DNA of 64,000 bases from Pseudomonas sp. RSB 5.4 (GCF_037126175.1 NZ_CP146986.1:1-64000), one strand, 5' to 3'; counted from the first letter of the stretch, positions 25,653 to 35,068 are shown. Numbers and translations are program-made. Notes: generated from the sequence alone by a model not told the origin.

Positions 25653-27419
25653 ATGCTCGCAAGTCGGCACGTAGTACTGCGCGGTGGCGCCAGATGGCTG
25701 CTGGTCGCTGGTGTAATCAGCTATTCGACCTGGTCGATGGCGCTGGGGTTGGGGGACATCACTGTCCACTCGGCCCTCAATCAGCCGCTCAAGGCCGACA
25801 TCGCCCTGGTGGATGCCGCTGGCCTCAGTGCCAGCGACCTCTCGGCCAGTCTGGCCACGGCGGATGAATTCGGTCGGGCCGGGGTCGAGCGGGTGTTCTT
25901 CCTCAATGACCTCAAGTTCACCCCGATCCTGCATGGCAATCGCCCGATGATCCGGGTGACCTCGCGCAAACCGGTCAATGAACCCTTTCTGAATTTTCTG
26001 GTGCAGCTCAATCAGCCCAATGGTCGTTTGTTGCGCGAGTACACGGTACTGATCGATCCGCCCGGATCGCCGGGTATCGTGCCGGCAACCGACGAGCCCG
26101 ATCCACGTCCGCAATCTTCTGAATTTCCCACCGTCGAACCTGCCACGGCGGCGCCTCAGGCTGCTCAGGGCAAGCGCGACGCCGCCCCTTCAGCGCCACC
26201 CCCTCCGGCGGCGCCAGCCAACGATGCCGTGGCCGAGCAATTGGCGGCCAGCGTGTTGCTCAATCAGCAACTGCAAAAGACCGTCGAGGAACTCAACGCA
26301 AAACTGCAGGCGCAGGATGTCCAGTTGGCCGACGGCAAAAAGCAGATCAATGATCTGCAAACGCGTTTGAGTGAACTGCAACAGCCACCGGCACCGGCTG
26401 TCACGCCGCCAACACCTGCGCCGGTCACCACCGCGCCTGAAGCTGCCGACGATGGCCTCAACTGGCCGTTGCTCGGTGGCTTGCTGGTGCTGCTGGGGCT
26501 GTTGGGGGGAGGGCTTTTCTTCCGTCGTCGGCGCAAACCGGCACAGGACGCGACACCGTTGGCGGCGCTGCCGGCCAGCCAGCCCATCGATCCTGAAGAC
26601 CCGCCAACCGCGCAATCGGCGAGCATCAACATAGCCACCGAACACCGTGAGGAGCCGGTGGCGGGCGATGTGCTGGAAGCGGTGGGGATCTATCTGGCCT
26701 ATGGGCGTCTGAGCGAGGCGGTCGGGCTGTTGCGCAATGCCATGGACAAGGAACCGGAGCGCACCGAGCTGGGAGTGCAATTGCTCGAAGTGTTGGGGCG
26801 GCAGGGGGACAGCGCGGCTTATGCACAGCAGGAAAGTCGCCTGCGTGATGCCGGGGTGGATCCTCAGCAACTGGCCGCGATCCGTGAGCGGCATCCGAAA
26901 TTGCACAGCGCTGCTCCGATAGCGCCGGTGTTGCCGATTGTCGCGGCTGCCGCAATGGTTGCTCCTGCGCCAGAGGATGATTTCGAATTGAATCTGGGTG
27001 AATTGTCGATGGCGTCCAGTTGGGATCTTGAGGACAGTCATTCGGCACCTGAGCCGCCGGCAGATCTGTCTGCATCGAATTCCGGTCTCGAGGTGCTGCC
27101 AGCGGACTTCGAGTTGCCGAAAACAGTGGCCAGCGAAGAGACGGAGCTGGAGTGGATTCCCGAACCGGACGCACAGCCGCTGGACGACGACTTTCTCAAC
27201 GAGTTCGCTGATCCGGAGCAGTCGCTGACCCTGGAGCCGCTGAATCTTCAGACCGACGAGCCTGAACCCGCAGCCGGGTCGGGGAAACTCGAACAGGCGC
27301 AGACCTGTATTGATGACGGCGATATCGACAGCGCCATTACCTTGCTCAATGAGTTGCTCAAGGAAGGGGATGAGCCCCTCAAGCAAACCGCCAGAACCTT
27401 GTTGGCGGGGATTCGCTGA
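25653..27419 (+). CDS. FimV/HubP-like protein, 588 aa
   Basis: Inner-membrane protein related to the pilus-assembly and polar-organising factor FimV. It has a signal-like hydrophobic start (WLLVAGVISYSTWSMA), then the FimV N-terminal domain ('LGLGDITVHSALNQPLKADI', 'FLNFLVQLNQPNGRLLREYT'). A proline/alanine-rich linker, a coiled coil (about 190-245) and one membrane helix (PLLGGLLVLLGLLGGGLFF) followed by RRRRK come next. Then come a TPR-like segment ('VLEAVGIYLAYGRLSEAVGLL') and the C-terminal FimV motif ('AQTCIDDGDIDSAITLLNEL'). No LysM peptidoglycan-binding domain is seen, unlike standard FimV, so it may be a second paralogue. ATG 25653 follows AAGGGA. Confidence 0.85.
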   Translation: MLASRHVVLRGGARWLLVAGVISYSTWSMALGLGDITVHSALNQPLKADIALVDAAGLSASDLSASLATADEFGRAGVERVFFLNDLKFTPILHGNRPMIRVTSRKPVNEPFLNFLVQLNQPNGRLLREYTVLIDPPGSPGIVPATDEPDPRPQSSEFPTVEPATAAPQAAQGKRDAAPSAPPPPAAPANDAVAEQLAASVLLNQQLQKTVEELNAKLQAQDVQLADGKKQINDLQTRLSELQQPPAPAVTPPTPAPVTTAPEAADDGLNWPLLGGLLVLLGLLGGGLFFRRRRKPAQDATPLAALPASQPIDPEDPPTAQSASINIATEHREEPVAGDVLEAVGIYLAYGRLSEAVGLLRNAMDKEPERTELGVQLLEVLGRQGDSAAYAQQESRLRDAGVDPQQLAAIRERHPKLHSAAPIAPVLPIVAAAAMVAPAPEDDFELNLGELSMASSWDLEDSHSAPEPPADLSASNSGLEVLPADFELPKTVASEETELEWIPEPDAQPLDDDFLNEFADPEQSLTLEPLNLQTDEPEPAAGSGKLEQAQTCIDDGDIDSAITLLNELLKEGDEPLKQTARTLLAGIR

Positions 27420-27451
27420 TCTGCGTGTCATTGGCTGATGCACTGGCCGCT

Positions 27452-27532
27452 CTGACGCCTTCGCGAGCAAGCCCGCTCCCACAATGGAACGCATTCCAAC
27501 TGTGGGAGCGGGCTTGCTCGCGAAGGCGTCAG
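27452..27532. repeat. REP-type inverted repeat
   Basis: Perfect 32-bp arms 27452-27483 and 27501-27532 containing GGAGCGGGCTTGCTCGCGAA, between the FimV-like gene and plpD, which converge here. It may also act as a bidirectional terminator. Confidence 0.88.
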
Positions 27533-27560
27533 GGCAGGCAATATCAATCCACCTGAGCAC

Positions 27561-29762
27561 TCAAAACGTCTGCCCCAGATTCAGATAAACCGCCTGCTCA
27601 TTCGCATCATTCAAGCCATACGTGAAATTCAGCGGCCCCAACGGCGTATCGAAGCCGATAAACACGCTGGCGGCATTGATGTAGCCACTGTCGAATTCAT
27701 TGTCGTTGTTCCACGCCCGGCCACGTTCCAGCGAAGCTCCGGCATACAGCGGGAAATCCAGTGGCAGGTAAGCGCGCGGCGTCAGTCGGCGGTAATACAC
27801 CGCACGCATCAGGCTGACGTTTTGCCCGGAAATCGAATCCTCGCGAAAGCCCGACAACTGCCGCGCACCGCCGAGCAGGAAGCTCGAAGTCACCACGTTG
27901 GCGTCGTCCAGCGTTCGGCCATAGCGCCCGCCGAGAATCAGCGTATCCGGGCCATGGCTCATGGCTTTGTCCAGCTTGAACTCCCATTGCCGGTAGCGCG
28001 TGTCCGAGCCCAGACCCGGTTCGAATTGCATCAGGGTCAGGCTGACGTCCTTGCCCTCGTGGGGGAAGTAGACGTTGTCCAGTGAGTCGAACGAGTACTT
28101 CAGCGAGTAGAAACCTTCGGTGAAGTTTTCGCTTGGCAGGTCCTGATCGCCGATTCGCACGTCGGCCTTGCCCCAGGCCTCGCCGACGCCGAAACGGATT
28201 TCGCCGTTGTTGCCGATCTGCCGGCCGAAGTTGAGGCCGAAACCATAGCGCTCCACGCGGTATTGGGCGATCGGATCGTTGTCGAGTACCGAGTCGACGT
28301 TTTGTGCTTCGAACGCAGCATACGGTGCGACGAAGTAGCGCGAGCCGACATCCAGCGGCTGGTAGAACTCGGTATACAGTTCCTGTTTGTCGCCGATCTG
28401 CGCCCGGGTCAGCCATTCCGCGCCGAGGCGATTGATGCCGTTGATGCGGTAACTGGCGCCGAGGTTGAAGGCGCTGTCGCCGCGCATGTCGTCCGACAGG
28501 TTCAGGCCGACTCGCAGGTAGTCGGTGCCGCTGCGTTTGCCACGGGCGCTGATCACCAGGGTGTGATCCTGGCCCTTGTGCACCACGCGATACTGCACCT
28601 GTTCGAAGTAATCGAGGCCGTACAGCGTGCCCATGTCCGAGTGCAGTCGGCCGAGGTCCAGCGGCTCGCCGATCGGCTGGCGGATGTAATAGCGGATCAC
28701 CTCATCGCCGACTTTCGAATCATTTTCTACCCTGATCGCGGTGATGATGGGCCTGCGCTGCCCCGGAGCGCGGGCGGCATTCAGTTCGGCGTCCTGGGAT
28801 TCGTGAGGTTTGAGCTGAGCGAGGCGGGCGTCGAGAATCCGCGTGGCGCGGTAACCGGCGTCGATCATCTCCTGGGCCTTGCCGAAATCGGTCACGCCGA
28901 ACGCTGCCAGCGCCGGCTGGATCAGCACGTCGGTGGGCTTGAGGGCGGCCAGTTGCTCTTCGGAGTTGCGCCGGGTCATCAGGGTGATCGACTGGTTCAG
29001 CACGTCGACCACGGTGGTCAGTTGTTTGCGGTTGCGCAGCGGGGTGCCGATGTCGACCACGATTGCCACGTCGACACCCATCTCCCGCGCGACGTCGAGC
29101 GGGATGTTGTCAGTCATGCCACCGTCCACCAGCAGCCGCCCGTCCAGTTCCACCGGGGCGAACACTGCCGGAATCGACATGCTGGCGCGGATCACCTGCG
29201 GCAAGTGACCTTTGCGGAACACCACTTTTTCGCCACTGGCGATGTCGGTGGCCACGGCGCGGAACGGAATCGGCAGCTTGTCGAAATCGCGGGTGTCACT
29301 GGTATGCGCCAACAGGCTTTCCAGCAGCAGCGCCAGGTTCTGGCCCTGAATCACCCCCAACGGCAGGCCGAGGCTGCCGTCATCGCGAAAGCTCAGTTTC
29401 TGCTTCACCAGAAAATCACGGTCATCCTGCTTGCGGCGAAACGGTACGTCTTCTCGTGGCGGGGCGTCGGACAGTGCCTGCTGCCAGTCGATGTTCAGCG
29501 CGAGTTTTTCCAGTTCATCGATTTTGTAGCCCGAGGCGTACAGGCCGCCGACCACTGCGCCCATGCTGGTGCCGGCGATCGCGTCGATCTTGATGCCTTG
29601 TTCCTCGAGGGCCTTGAGCACGCCGATGTGCGCCAGGCCACGGGCGGCGCCACCGGACAGCACCAGGCCGACTTTGGGGCGGGGCGCTTCGGCGGCATGA
29701 ACGCTGACATCAATAAAGAACGGCAGAAAGCCAAACAACAGGCAGAACAGCAAACGGCGCAT
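27561..29762 (-). CDS. plpD: Patatin-like phospholipase autotransporter PlpD (type Vd), 733 aa
   Basis: Type Vd secreted lipase fused to its own outer-membrane barrel. A signal peptide (residues 1-23, ending VHA) is followed by the patatin domain (about 29-330). This has the oxyanion loop 'SGGAARG', the nucleophile motif G-T-S-M-G and the catalytic Asp in 'DGGMTDN'. A POTRA domain follows (about 335-420, 'IITAIRVENDSKVGDEVI'), then a 16-strand Omp85-type barrel ('RLGAEWLTRAQIGDK', 'NVYFPHEGKDVSL') ending in the aromatic F of 'YLNLGQTF'. Length and order match P. aeruginosa PlpD. It is divergent from the SelT/W-like gene. Confidence 0.93.
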   Translation of the reverse strand: MRRLLFCLLFGFLPFFIDVSVHAAEAPRPKVGLVLSGGAARGLAHIGVLKALEEQGIKIDAIAGTSMGAVVGGLYASGYKIDELEKLALNIDWQQALSDAPPREDVPFRRKQDDRDFLVKQKLSFRDDGSLGLPLGVIQGQNLALLLESLLAHTSDTRDFDKLPIPFRAVATDIASGEKVVFRKGHLPQVIRASMSIPAVFAPVELDGRLLVDGGMTDNIPLDVAREMGVDVAIVVDIGTPLRNRKQLTTVVDVLNQSITLMTRRNSEEQLAALKPTDVLIQPALAAFGVTDFGKAQEMIDAGYRATRILDARLAQLKPHESQDAELNAARAPGQRRPIITAIRVENDSKVGDEVIRYYIRQPIGEPLDLGRLHSDMGTLYGLDYFEQVQYRVVHKGQDHTLVISARGKRSGTDYLRVGLNLSDDMRGDSAFNLGASYRINGINRLGAEWLTRAQIGDKQELYTEFYQPLDVGSRYFVAPYAAFEAQNVDSVLDNDPIAQYRVERYGFGLNFGRQIGNNGEIRFGVGEAWGKADVRIGDQDLPSENFTEGFYSLKYSFDSLDNVYFPHEGKDVSLTLMQFEPGLGSDTRYRQWEFKLDKAMSHGPDTLILGGRYGRTLDDANVVTSSFLLGGARQLSGFREDSISGQNVSLMRAVYYRRLTPRAYLPLDFPLYAGASLERGRAWNNDNEFDSGYINAASVFIGFDTPLGPLNFTYGLNDANEQAVYLNLGQTF

Positions 29763-29833
29763 GGTGAGTCTCGGGGCAAGCGATAAAGCCGGCTATTATA
29801 GCGGCGCCCTCTGTCTCAGGAGTTTCAGCGAAC

Positions 29834-30121
29834 ATGCGCGTCGCCAAAGCGGAAATCGTCATCACTTATTGCACCCAATGCCAGTGGCTGCTGCGCGCCG
29901 CGTGGCTGGCGCAGGAGTTGCTCAGCACCTTCGGCGACGACCTCGGCAAGGTCTCGCTGGTGCCGGGCACTGGCGGGGTGTTTCACATCAGCTGCGACGA
30001 AGTGCAGATCTGGGAGCGCAAGGCCGATGGCGGTTTTCCCGAGGCCAAGGTGCTCAAGCAGCGAGTCCGCGATCAGATCGACCCCGAGCGCGACCTCGGC
30101 CACAACGACCGCACTCAGTGA
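29834..30121 (+). CDS. SelT/SelW/SelH-family thioredoxin-fold protein, 95 aa
   Basis: Rdx-family protein with the redox motif C-T-Q-C at residues 13-16 in 'VITYCTQCQWLLRAAWLAQE'. In this bacterial form Cys replaces selenocysteine. The C-terminal half carries the family's 'GTGGVFHI...IWERK..GGFPE.K.LKQRVRD' pattern. The cellular substrate is unknown. Its 3' end overlaps the convergent DMT-transporter gene by 7 bp. Confidence 0.9.
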   Translation: MRVAKAEIVITYCTQCQWLLRAAWLAQELLSTFGDDLGKVSLVPGTGGVFHISCDEVQIWERKADGGFPEAKVLKQRVRDQIDPERDLGHNDRTQ

Positions 30122-31008
30122 GACGCGGCTTCGGCAGCGACGGTTTTCTTTTCGGCGCTGCCTGACATCCGCGCCGAGACCACAATGGCGACGATGATCA
30201 GCGCGCCGCCGATCAGCATGCGCACGGTCGGGTTTTCATCGAACAGCAACCAGGCGATGGTGATGCCGTAAACCGGCTCCATGGCGAATACCACCGCGGC
30301 GGTGCGCGCCTTGATCACCGCGAGGCTGGCGACGAACAGGCTGTGGGCGACGCCGGTGCAGAACACCCCGAGCAGGCCGATCCACAGCCAGTCCAGGGCA
30401 CGCACTTCGCTTAGCTGCGGGGCGGCGACCGGCAGCAGACACAGCGCGACCACCACGTTCTGGCACAGCGCGGCCTGCACCGCCGGGATGCGTCCGGAGC
30501 TGGCGCGGTTGGTCAGCGACAGCAGGGCGAACAGCAAGCCCGACAGCACCGCCCAGAGCAGCCCGGTGGTGGCGCCGCTGGCAAGGTCGAACGCCGGGGT
30601 CACCAGCACCAGACCGACACTGACCAGCACCACCAGCACGATTTCATTGGCGCGGATGCGTTCGCGGAAAATCAGCCCTTCGAGAATCACGGTGAACGCC
30701 GGGAAGCTGGCAAAACCCAAGGTCGCGATGGCGACGCCGGCGACCTTCACCGCGATGAAAAAACTCACCCAGTGCCCGGCCAGCAACACGCCGCTGAGCA
30801 CCAGGCGCCGCCAGTCGACCGCCTGCAGTTTCTGCCAGCCGTTCTGGCTGGCGAAACGGGCGAAAAAGGCCAGGGCGAGCACGGCAAATGCAGCACGCCC
30901 GAAGACGATCACCGCCGGCGAGGCAGCCGCGAGTTTGCCGAACACGCCGGTCAGGCCGAACATCAGAGCGCCAATATGCAGAGCGCCGAGGGCGGTACGC
31001 GGAGTCAT
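30115..31008 (-). CDS. EamA/DMT-family exporter, 297 aa
   Basis: Inner-membrane transporter of the drug/metabolite superfamily with ten hydrophobic helices in two EamA repeats ('GLTGVFGKLAAASPAVIVFG' opening the first, 'GLLWAVLSGLLFALLSLTNR' the second). ATG 31008 is chosen because AAGGA precedes it; a longer start at 31047 lacks a ribosome site. The AraC-type gene immediately upstream on the same strand (74-bp gap) is the likely regulator. The substrate cannot be predicted; amino acids or small metabolites are typical. Confidence 0.88.
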   Translation of the reverse strand: MTPRTALGALHIGALMFGLTGVFGKLAAASPAVIVFGRAAFAVLALAFFARFASQNGWQKLQAVDWRRLVLSGVLLAGHWVSFFIAVKVAGVAIATLGFASFPAFTVILEGLIFRERIRANEIVLVVLVSVGLVLVTPAFDLASGATTGLLWAVLSGLLFALLSLTNRASSGRIPAVQAALCQNVVVALCLLPVAAPQLSEVRALDWLWIGLLGVFCTGVAHSLFVASLAVIKARTAAVVFAMEPVYGITIAWLLFDENPTVRMLIGGALIIVAIVVSARMSGSAEKKTVAAEAASH

Positions 31009-31082
31009 TGCAATCCTTAATCCGAACACAGTTTCAATGTTGCCCATTGAAACGTGTTGCGGCGCAGAAGTCTGTCGGCGAA

Positions 31083-31847
31083 CTAGCGTTTTTTGTCGCA
31101 GGAGTCGCGGCGCAACTGCCCCGGTGAGGCGCCGAACTCGCGCAGCACCGCCGCCGCGAAGGCGCTCTGCGAACTGTAGCCGACCCGGCTGGCGATCTCG
31201 CCGATCGGCAGCGCCGTCTCGCGCAGCAGGCAGATCGCCTTGTGCAACCGCCGGCTGCGAATGTAGTCCATCGGCGTCTGCCCGCATTCGGCCATGAACC
31301 GCGCGTGCAACCGGGCGCTGGACAACCCGGCGATCTGCGCCAGATCGGCCACTTGCAGCGGGTAGGCGGCGTATTGCTCGATGTGCGCATCCAGCGCCGC
31401 GTAGGGCAGGCGACGCGCCGAGAGTTCGGCGGGTCTGGCCTGATTCAGGCTGGCGAGCAGCAACACCGCGCCTTGCTGGGCGATCAGCGGATCCGTGACC
31501 GGGCTGTTCGCCAGCCAGTTGACCAATTGGCTTTGCCCCGCATCCAGTGACAACCGCGCAGGCTGGTCGAGCAAGCGCTGACTAGCGTCGGCATGCTCGC
31601 CCAGCGAATCGTTCAGCCATTGCCCGTCGGGCACGTCCAGCACCAGACAACGACTGCCATCGGGGCTGCCGCAGGCGTGATGCGCGCCGCCGGGGATGAC
31701 CACGAAACTCTGTTGGCGCACCTGGCTGCCCTGACCCTCAACTTCGAAATCCAGCGCGCCGGACAAACCGAACACCAGTTGGGCGTGTTCGTGGCTGTGG
31801 ACGATCAGGTCGCGGGTGTACTGGCGCAGGGTGAGGATCGGGCGCAT
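31083..31847 (-). CDS. AraC-family transcriptional regulator, 254 aa
   Basis: N-terminal cupin-type sensing domain ('HSHEHAQLVFGLSGALDFEV', 'VIPGGAHHACGS') and a C-terminal AraC DNA-binding domain with two helix-turn-helix motifs ('LQVADLAQIAGLSSARLHAR' and 'IGEIASRVGYSSQSAFAAAV'), ending in the usual 'FGASPGQLRR'. The start at 31847 (MRPILTLRQYTRDLIVHSHE) fits the family; an upstream in-frame GTG-region start would add an unrelated 14 residues. It probably controls the adjacent DMT exporter. Confidence 0.9.
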   Translation of the reverse strand: MRPILTLRQYTRDLIVHSHEHAQLVFGLSGALDFEVEGQGSQVRQQSFVVIPGGAHHACGSPDGSRCLVLDVPDGQWLNDSLGEHADASQRLLDQPARLSLDAGQSQLVNWLANSPVTDPLIAQQGAVLLLASLNQARPAELSARRLPYAALDAHIEQYAAYPLQVADLAQIAGLSSARLHARFMAECGQTPMDYIRSRRLHKAICLLRETALPIGEIASRVGYSSQSAFAAAVLREFGASPGQLRRDSCDKKR

Positions 31848-31983
31848 GGCAGAGGTCTCCGAAGTGAGCGCCAGTCTACACCGGGGCAAGGGGCTTGCGC
31901 GCTGTCACACGACTGACGCCTGCCTGTAATGGTCGATTCACCCGGCGGGCGCAAGCTGGCGAAAATATCGCAGAGGGTTGCCC

Positions 31984-32799
31984 ATGACCAGCGCCGAGCT
32001 CGCCAAACCCAGCCGCAAACAACGGGTGCGTACCCTGTGGATTTCCGACGTGCACCTGGGCACGCGGGATTGCCAGGCCGAGCACCTGTCGCAATTTCTC
32101 AAGGGCTACCACGCCGACAAGATCTACCTGGTCGGTGACATCATCGACGGCTGGAAACTGCGTGGCGGCATGTACTGGCCGCAGGCGCACACCAACGTGA
32201 TCCGCCGTCTGCTGACCATGAGCAAGCGCGGCACCGAGGTGATCTACGTCACCGGCAACCACGACGAATTCCTGCGGCGTTATTCGAAGCTGATCCTCGG
32301 CAACATCCAGTTGGTCGACGAGGCGGTGCATGTCACGGCGGATGGCCGGCATCTGCTGGTGATCCATGGCGATCAGTTCGACGTGATCACCCGTTATCAC
32401 CGCTGGCTGGCCTTTCTCGGCGACTCGGCCTACGAATTCACCCTGACCCTCAACCGCTGGCTCAACCACTGGCGTGCCCGTTATGGCTACGGATACTGGT
32501 CGTTGTCGGCGTACCTCAAGCACAAGGTGAAGACCGCGGTGAGTTTCATCAGCGACTTCGAAGAAGCCATCGCCCACGAATGCGTGAAACGGGAATTGCA
32601 CGGCGTAGTGTGCGGGCACATTCACCATGCCGAGATCCGCAAGGTGGGGGAGGTGGATTACCTCAATTGCGGCGATTGGGTGGAATCGTGCACAGCGTTG
32701 ATCGAGCACTGGGACGGCTCGATCGAGCTGTATCGACTGGCGGATGCGCAAGCGCGCGAGGCGCAGCTCAAGGCGGTTAAGGTTGCCGAGATCGCCTAG
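31984..32799 (+). CDS. LpxH-like UDP-2,3-diacylglucosamine diphosphatase-family phosphoesterase, 271 aa
   Basis: Metallophosphoesterase with all the metal-ligand motifs in order: 'DVHLG', 'GDIIDGW', 'GNHDE', 'HGDQFD' and 'GHIHHAE'. The region between motifs contains a cap-like segment ('WLNHWRARYGYGYWSLSAYLK'). In databases such proteins are often named UDP-2,3-diacylglucosamine diphosphatase, but they are distinct from canonical LpxH, so the lipid A substrate is only an inference. ATG 31984 with GAGGG upstream is preferred to an in-frame TTG two codons earlier. It is transcribed alone and followed by a REP. Confidence 0.85.
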   Translation: MTSAELAKPSRKQRVRTLWISDVHLGTRDCQAEHLSQFLKGYHADKIYLVGDIIDGWKLRGGMYWPQAHTNVIRRLLTMSKRGTEVIYVTGNHDEFLRRYSKLILGNIQLVDEAVHVTADGRHLLVIHGDQFDVITRYHRWLAFLGDSAYEFTLTLNRWLNHWRARYGYGYWSLSAYLKHKVKTAVSFISDFEEAIAHECVKRELHGVVCGHIHHAEIRKVGEVDYLNCGDWVESCTALIEHWDGSIELYRLADAQAREAQLKAVKVAEIA

Positions 32800-32814
32800 A
32801 CCCCAGATATCTCC

Positions 32815-32903
32815 TGTGGGAGGGGGCTTGCTCCCGAATGCGGTGTATCAGTAAGTACATGTTTATCTGACACACCGCCTTCGGGAGCAAGCCCCCTCCC
32901 ACA
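32815..32903. repeat. REP-type inverted repeat
   Basis: Arms TGTGGGAGGGGGCTTGCTCC.. (from 32815) and its complement (to 32903) flank an imperfect centre with GGTGTATCAG / CTGACACACC. It lies between two convergent genes. Confidence 0.88.
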
Positions 32904-32919
32904 TTGATCTGTGGTGTTC

Positions 32920-33510
32920 TCAGGCCGGGGAGTGTTCTTCCATCGCCGCCTTGTAGATCGAGTGCTTCGGCTGCGCAAACAGCCGCTCCATCATCGGTTC
33001 GAAGAAGCTCAGCGGCAGGGTTTCATACGCCGGATCGAATGCCGCCGCATCGTACCTGGCGCAGAATTCCGCCGTCGCCTGATACTGCGGATGCGCGGCG
33101 AATTGCTCGCGCAGATGCCGATCCATGCCCAGGTGATGGAAGAAGTAATAACCCTGAAAGATGCCGTGCTTCTCGACCATCCACAGATTCTCGGCACTGA
33201 CGAACGGTTTGAGAATCGCCGCGGCGATGTCCGGGTGGTTGTAGGAACCGAGGGTGTCGCCGATGTCATGCAGCAGCGCACAGACCACGTATTCCTCGTC
33301 GCGGCCATCGCGATAGGCGCGGGTCGCGGTTTGCAGGGAATGGGTCAGGCGATCCACCGGGAAGCCACCGAAGTCACCTTCCAGCAACTTCAGGTGTGCG
33401 ACGATCCGCGACGGCAATTGCCGGGCGTAGGCACTGAAGTCGGCGGCGATGATCGCCCAGTCTTCCTGGGTGCCGTCCTGCATGTGGGTGAAGCGGGCAT
33501 TGGCGTTCAT
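32920..33510 (-). CDS. HD-domain phosphohydrolase-like protein, 196 aa
   Basis: Metal-dependent HD-superfamily protein: 'RLTHSLQTATRAYRDGRDEE' supplies the first His, 'VVCALLHDIGDTLGSYNHPD' the H-D doublet, and 'HHLGMDRHLRE' later histidines. Such proteins are found beside DUF962 genes in pseudomonads and are often labelled inosine/phosphonate-type HD proteins, but the substrate is not known. ATG 33510 has GGAGG upstream. It follows the DUF962 gene by 26 bp and is probably cotranscribed. Confidence 0.85.
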   Translation of the reverse strand: MNANARFTHMQDGTQEDWAIIAADFSAYARQLPSRIVAHLKLLEGDFGGFPVDRLTHSLQTATRAYRDGRDEEYVVCALLHDIGDTLGSYNHPDIAAAILKPFVSAENLWMVEKHGIFQGYYFFHHLGMDRHLREQFAAHPQYQATAEFCARYDAAAFDPAYETLPLSFFEPMMERLFAQPKHSIYKAAMEEHSPA

Positions 33511-33536
33511 CGGCAAGCCTCCGGGTGTGTCGGGAT

Positions 33537-33848
33537 TCAGAACGCCACGCGACCAAGGATCATGTCGCGGTACATGACGAAGTCGCCCAGCAGGCTGTAC
33601 AACGGATGCTGGAAAGTCGCCGGGCGGTTCTTTTCAAAGAAGAAGTGGCCGACCCAGGCAAAGCTGTAACCGGCCAGCGGCAGGGCCAGCAACAGCAACC
33701 AGGCACCTTTGGCGATGGTCATGGCCAGGATGAAAATCACCAGCGTGGTGCCGATGAAGTGCAAGCGGCGGCAGGTGCTGTTGGCGTGTTCGCTGAGGTA
33801 ATACGGATAGAACTCGGCGAAAGTGTTGAATTGCTTGATGTTTTCCAC
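33537..33848 (-). CDS. DUF962/Mpo1-like membrane protein, 103 aa
   Basis: Small membrane protein with the DUF962 signature: 'FNTFAEFYPYYLSEHANSTC' then 'RRLHFIGTTLVIF', 'GYSFAWVGHFFFEKNRPATF' and 'GDFVMYRDM'. Yeast Mpo1 of this family is a dioxygenase in fatty-acid alpha-oxidation; the conserved His residues (SEH, LHF, GHF) are present here. The GTG at 33848 starts the protein at the usual family N-terminus (MENIKQF). An in-frame ATG at 33929 would add 27 unusual residues and is less likely. Confidence 0.85.
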   Translation of the reverse strand: MENIKQFNTFAEFYPYYLSEHANSTCRRLHFIGTTLVIFILAMTIAKGAWLLLLALPLAGYSFAWVGHFFFEKNRPATFQHPLYSLLGDFVMYRDMILGRVAF

Positions 33849-34012
33849 GACTGCGATCTCTGTGGTTATTGTTCTGATGGCAACTTGTTCGGCGGGTAGC
33901 TTATTTGAGTCTAGAGTGAACAGTGGCATCAGCCAGTGACAATGGGCGCCACTTTAGTATCCTTCGCAAATCGGGTCGTAACATGCGATCCATCATGTAA
34001 AAGAATAACGCC

Positions 34013-35068
34013 ATGAGCGAACGAACGACTTCTGCAAGCTGGGCGATGGGGATTGTCAAAGCATTGGAGATGGACGGCCTGGATTGCCGGGTTCTGTTCA
34101 AGCAACTGGGGCTCGATTACGCCGCCTTGGACGATCCTGATGCGCGCTTCCCGCAAGATTCCATGACCCGGCTCTGGCAACGGGCGGTCGAGCTGTCGGG
34201 CAATCCGGCGATCGGCCTGAACATGGGCAAGGTGGTGCGACCGGCGTCGTTCCATGTCGCCGGTTATGCGCTGATGTCGAGCAACACCCTGGCCGAAGGC
34301 TTTCAGCGTCTGGTGCGTTATCAGCGGATCATCGCCGAAAGCGCCGACCTGAGTTTTCGCCTGCTCGAAGAAGGCTATGCGCTGATTCTGACGGTGCATG
34401 GCGATCACCTGCCACCGACCCGGCAGAGCGCCGAAGCCTCGCTGGCCTGTGCGCTGGGCCTGTGCGGCTGGTTGACCGGGCGCACCCTGCACCCGGTCAA
34501 AATGCTGTTCCAGGGCGACGAGCCCGCGGACCTGCAACCCTACAAACAAGCCTTCCATGCCCCGCTGATATTCAACGCGCCTTACGATGCGTTGATTTTC
34601 GAACGGGCCGACATGGAAGCGCCGCTGCCCACCGCCAATGAAGCCATGGCGCTGTTGCATGACCGGTTTGCCGGAGAATACCTGGCGCGATTCTCTGAAA
34701 GTCGCGTGACCCACAAGGCGCGACAAGTGTTGTGCCGCTTGTTGCCCCAGGGTGAACCCAAGCGCGATACCGTGGCGCAGACCCTGCATCTGTCGCAGCG
34801 CACCTTGCAGCGGCGCTTGCAGGAGGAGGGCACGAGTTTTCAGCAATTGCTCGATGACACCCGTCGCGAACTGGCCGAACAATATTTGGCACAGCCAGGC
34901 ATGACCCTGCTGGAGATTGCTTATCTGCTGGGGTTTGCCGACCCGAGCAACTTCTTCCGCGCGTTCCGTCGCTGGTTCGATACCACGCCCGGCGATTACC
35001 GGGCGCGGCTGTTGCAGGCGCCGATCAGTGACGCCAAAAGGCCGGAATACACAGCACAAATACCGTAA
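34013..35068 (+). CDS. AraC-family regulator with arabinose-binding-like N-terminal domain, 351 aa
   Basis: OruR/ArgR-like class of AraC regulators. The N-terminal domain (about 1-210) contains 'SWAMGIVKALEMDGLDCRVL', 'RLWQRAVELSGNPAIGLNMG' and 'FHVAGYALMSSNTLAEGFQR'. The C-terminal AraC domain (about 240-340) has 'DTVAQTLHLSQRTLQRRLQE' and 'LLEIAYLLGFADPSNFFRAF', ending 'RRWFDTTPGDYR'. Its last 44 bp overlap the 3' end of the convergent trkH. The target genes are unknown. Confidence 0.92.
   Translation: MSERTTSASWAMGIVKALEMDGLDCRVLFKQLGLDYAALDDPDARFPQDSMTRLWQRAVELSGNPAIGLNMGKVVRPASFHVAGYALMSSNTLAEGFQRLVRYQRIIAESADLSFRLLEEGYALILTVHGDHLPPTRQSAEASLACALGLCGWLTGRTLHPVKMLFQGDEPADLQPYKQAFHAPLIFNAPYDALIFERADMEAPLPTANEAMALLHDRFAGEYLARFSESRVTHKARQVLCRLLPQGEPKRDTVAQTLHLSQRTLQRRLQEEGTSFQQLLDDTRRELAEQYLAQPGMTLLEIAYLLGFADPSNFFRAFRRWFDTTPGDYRARLLQAPISDAKRPEYTAQIP

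Noticed and set aside
28263-29786. Plus-strand open frame of 507 codons
   Set aside because: Antisense shadow of plpD.
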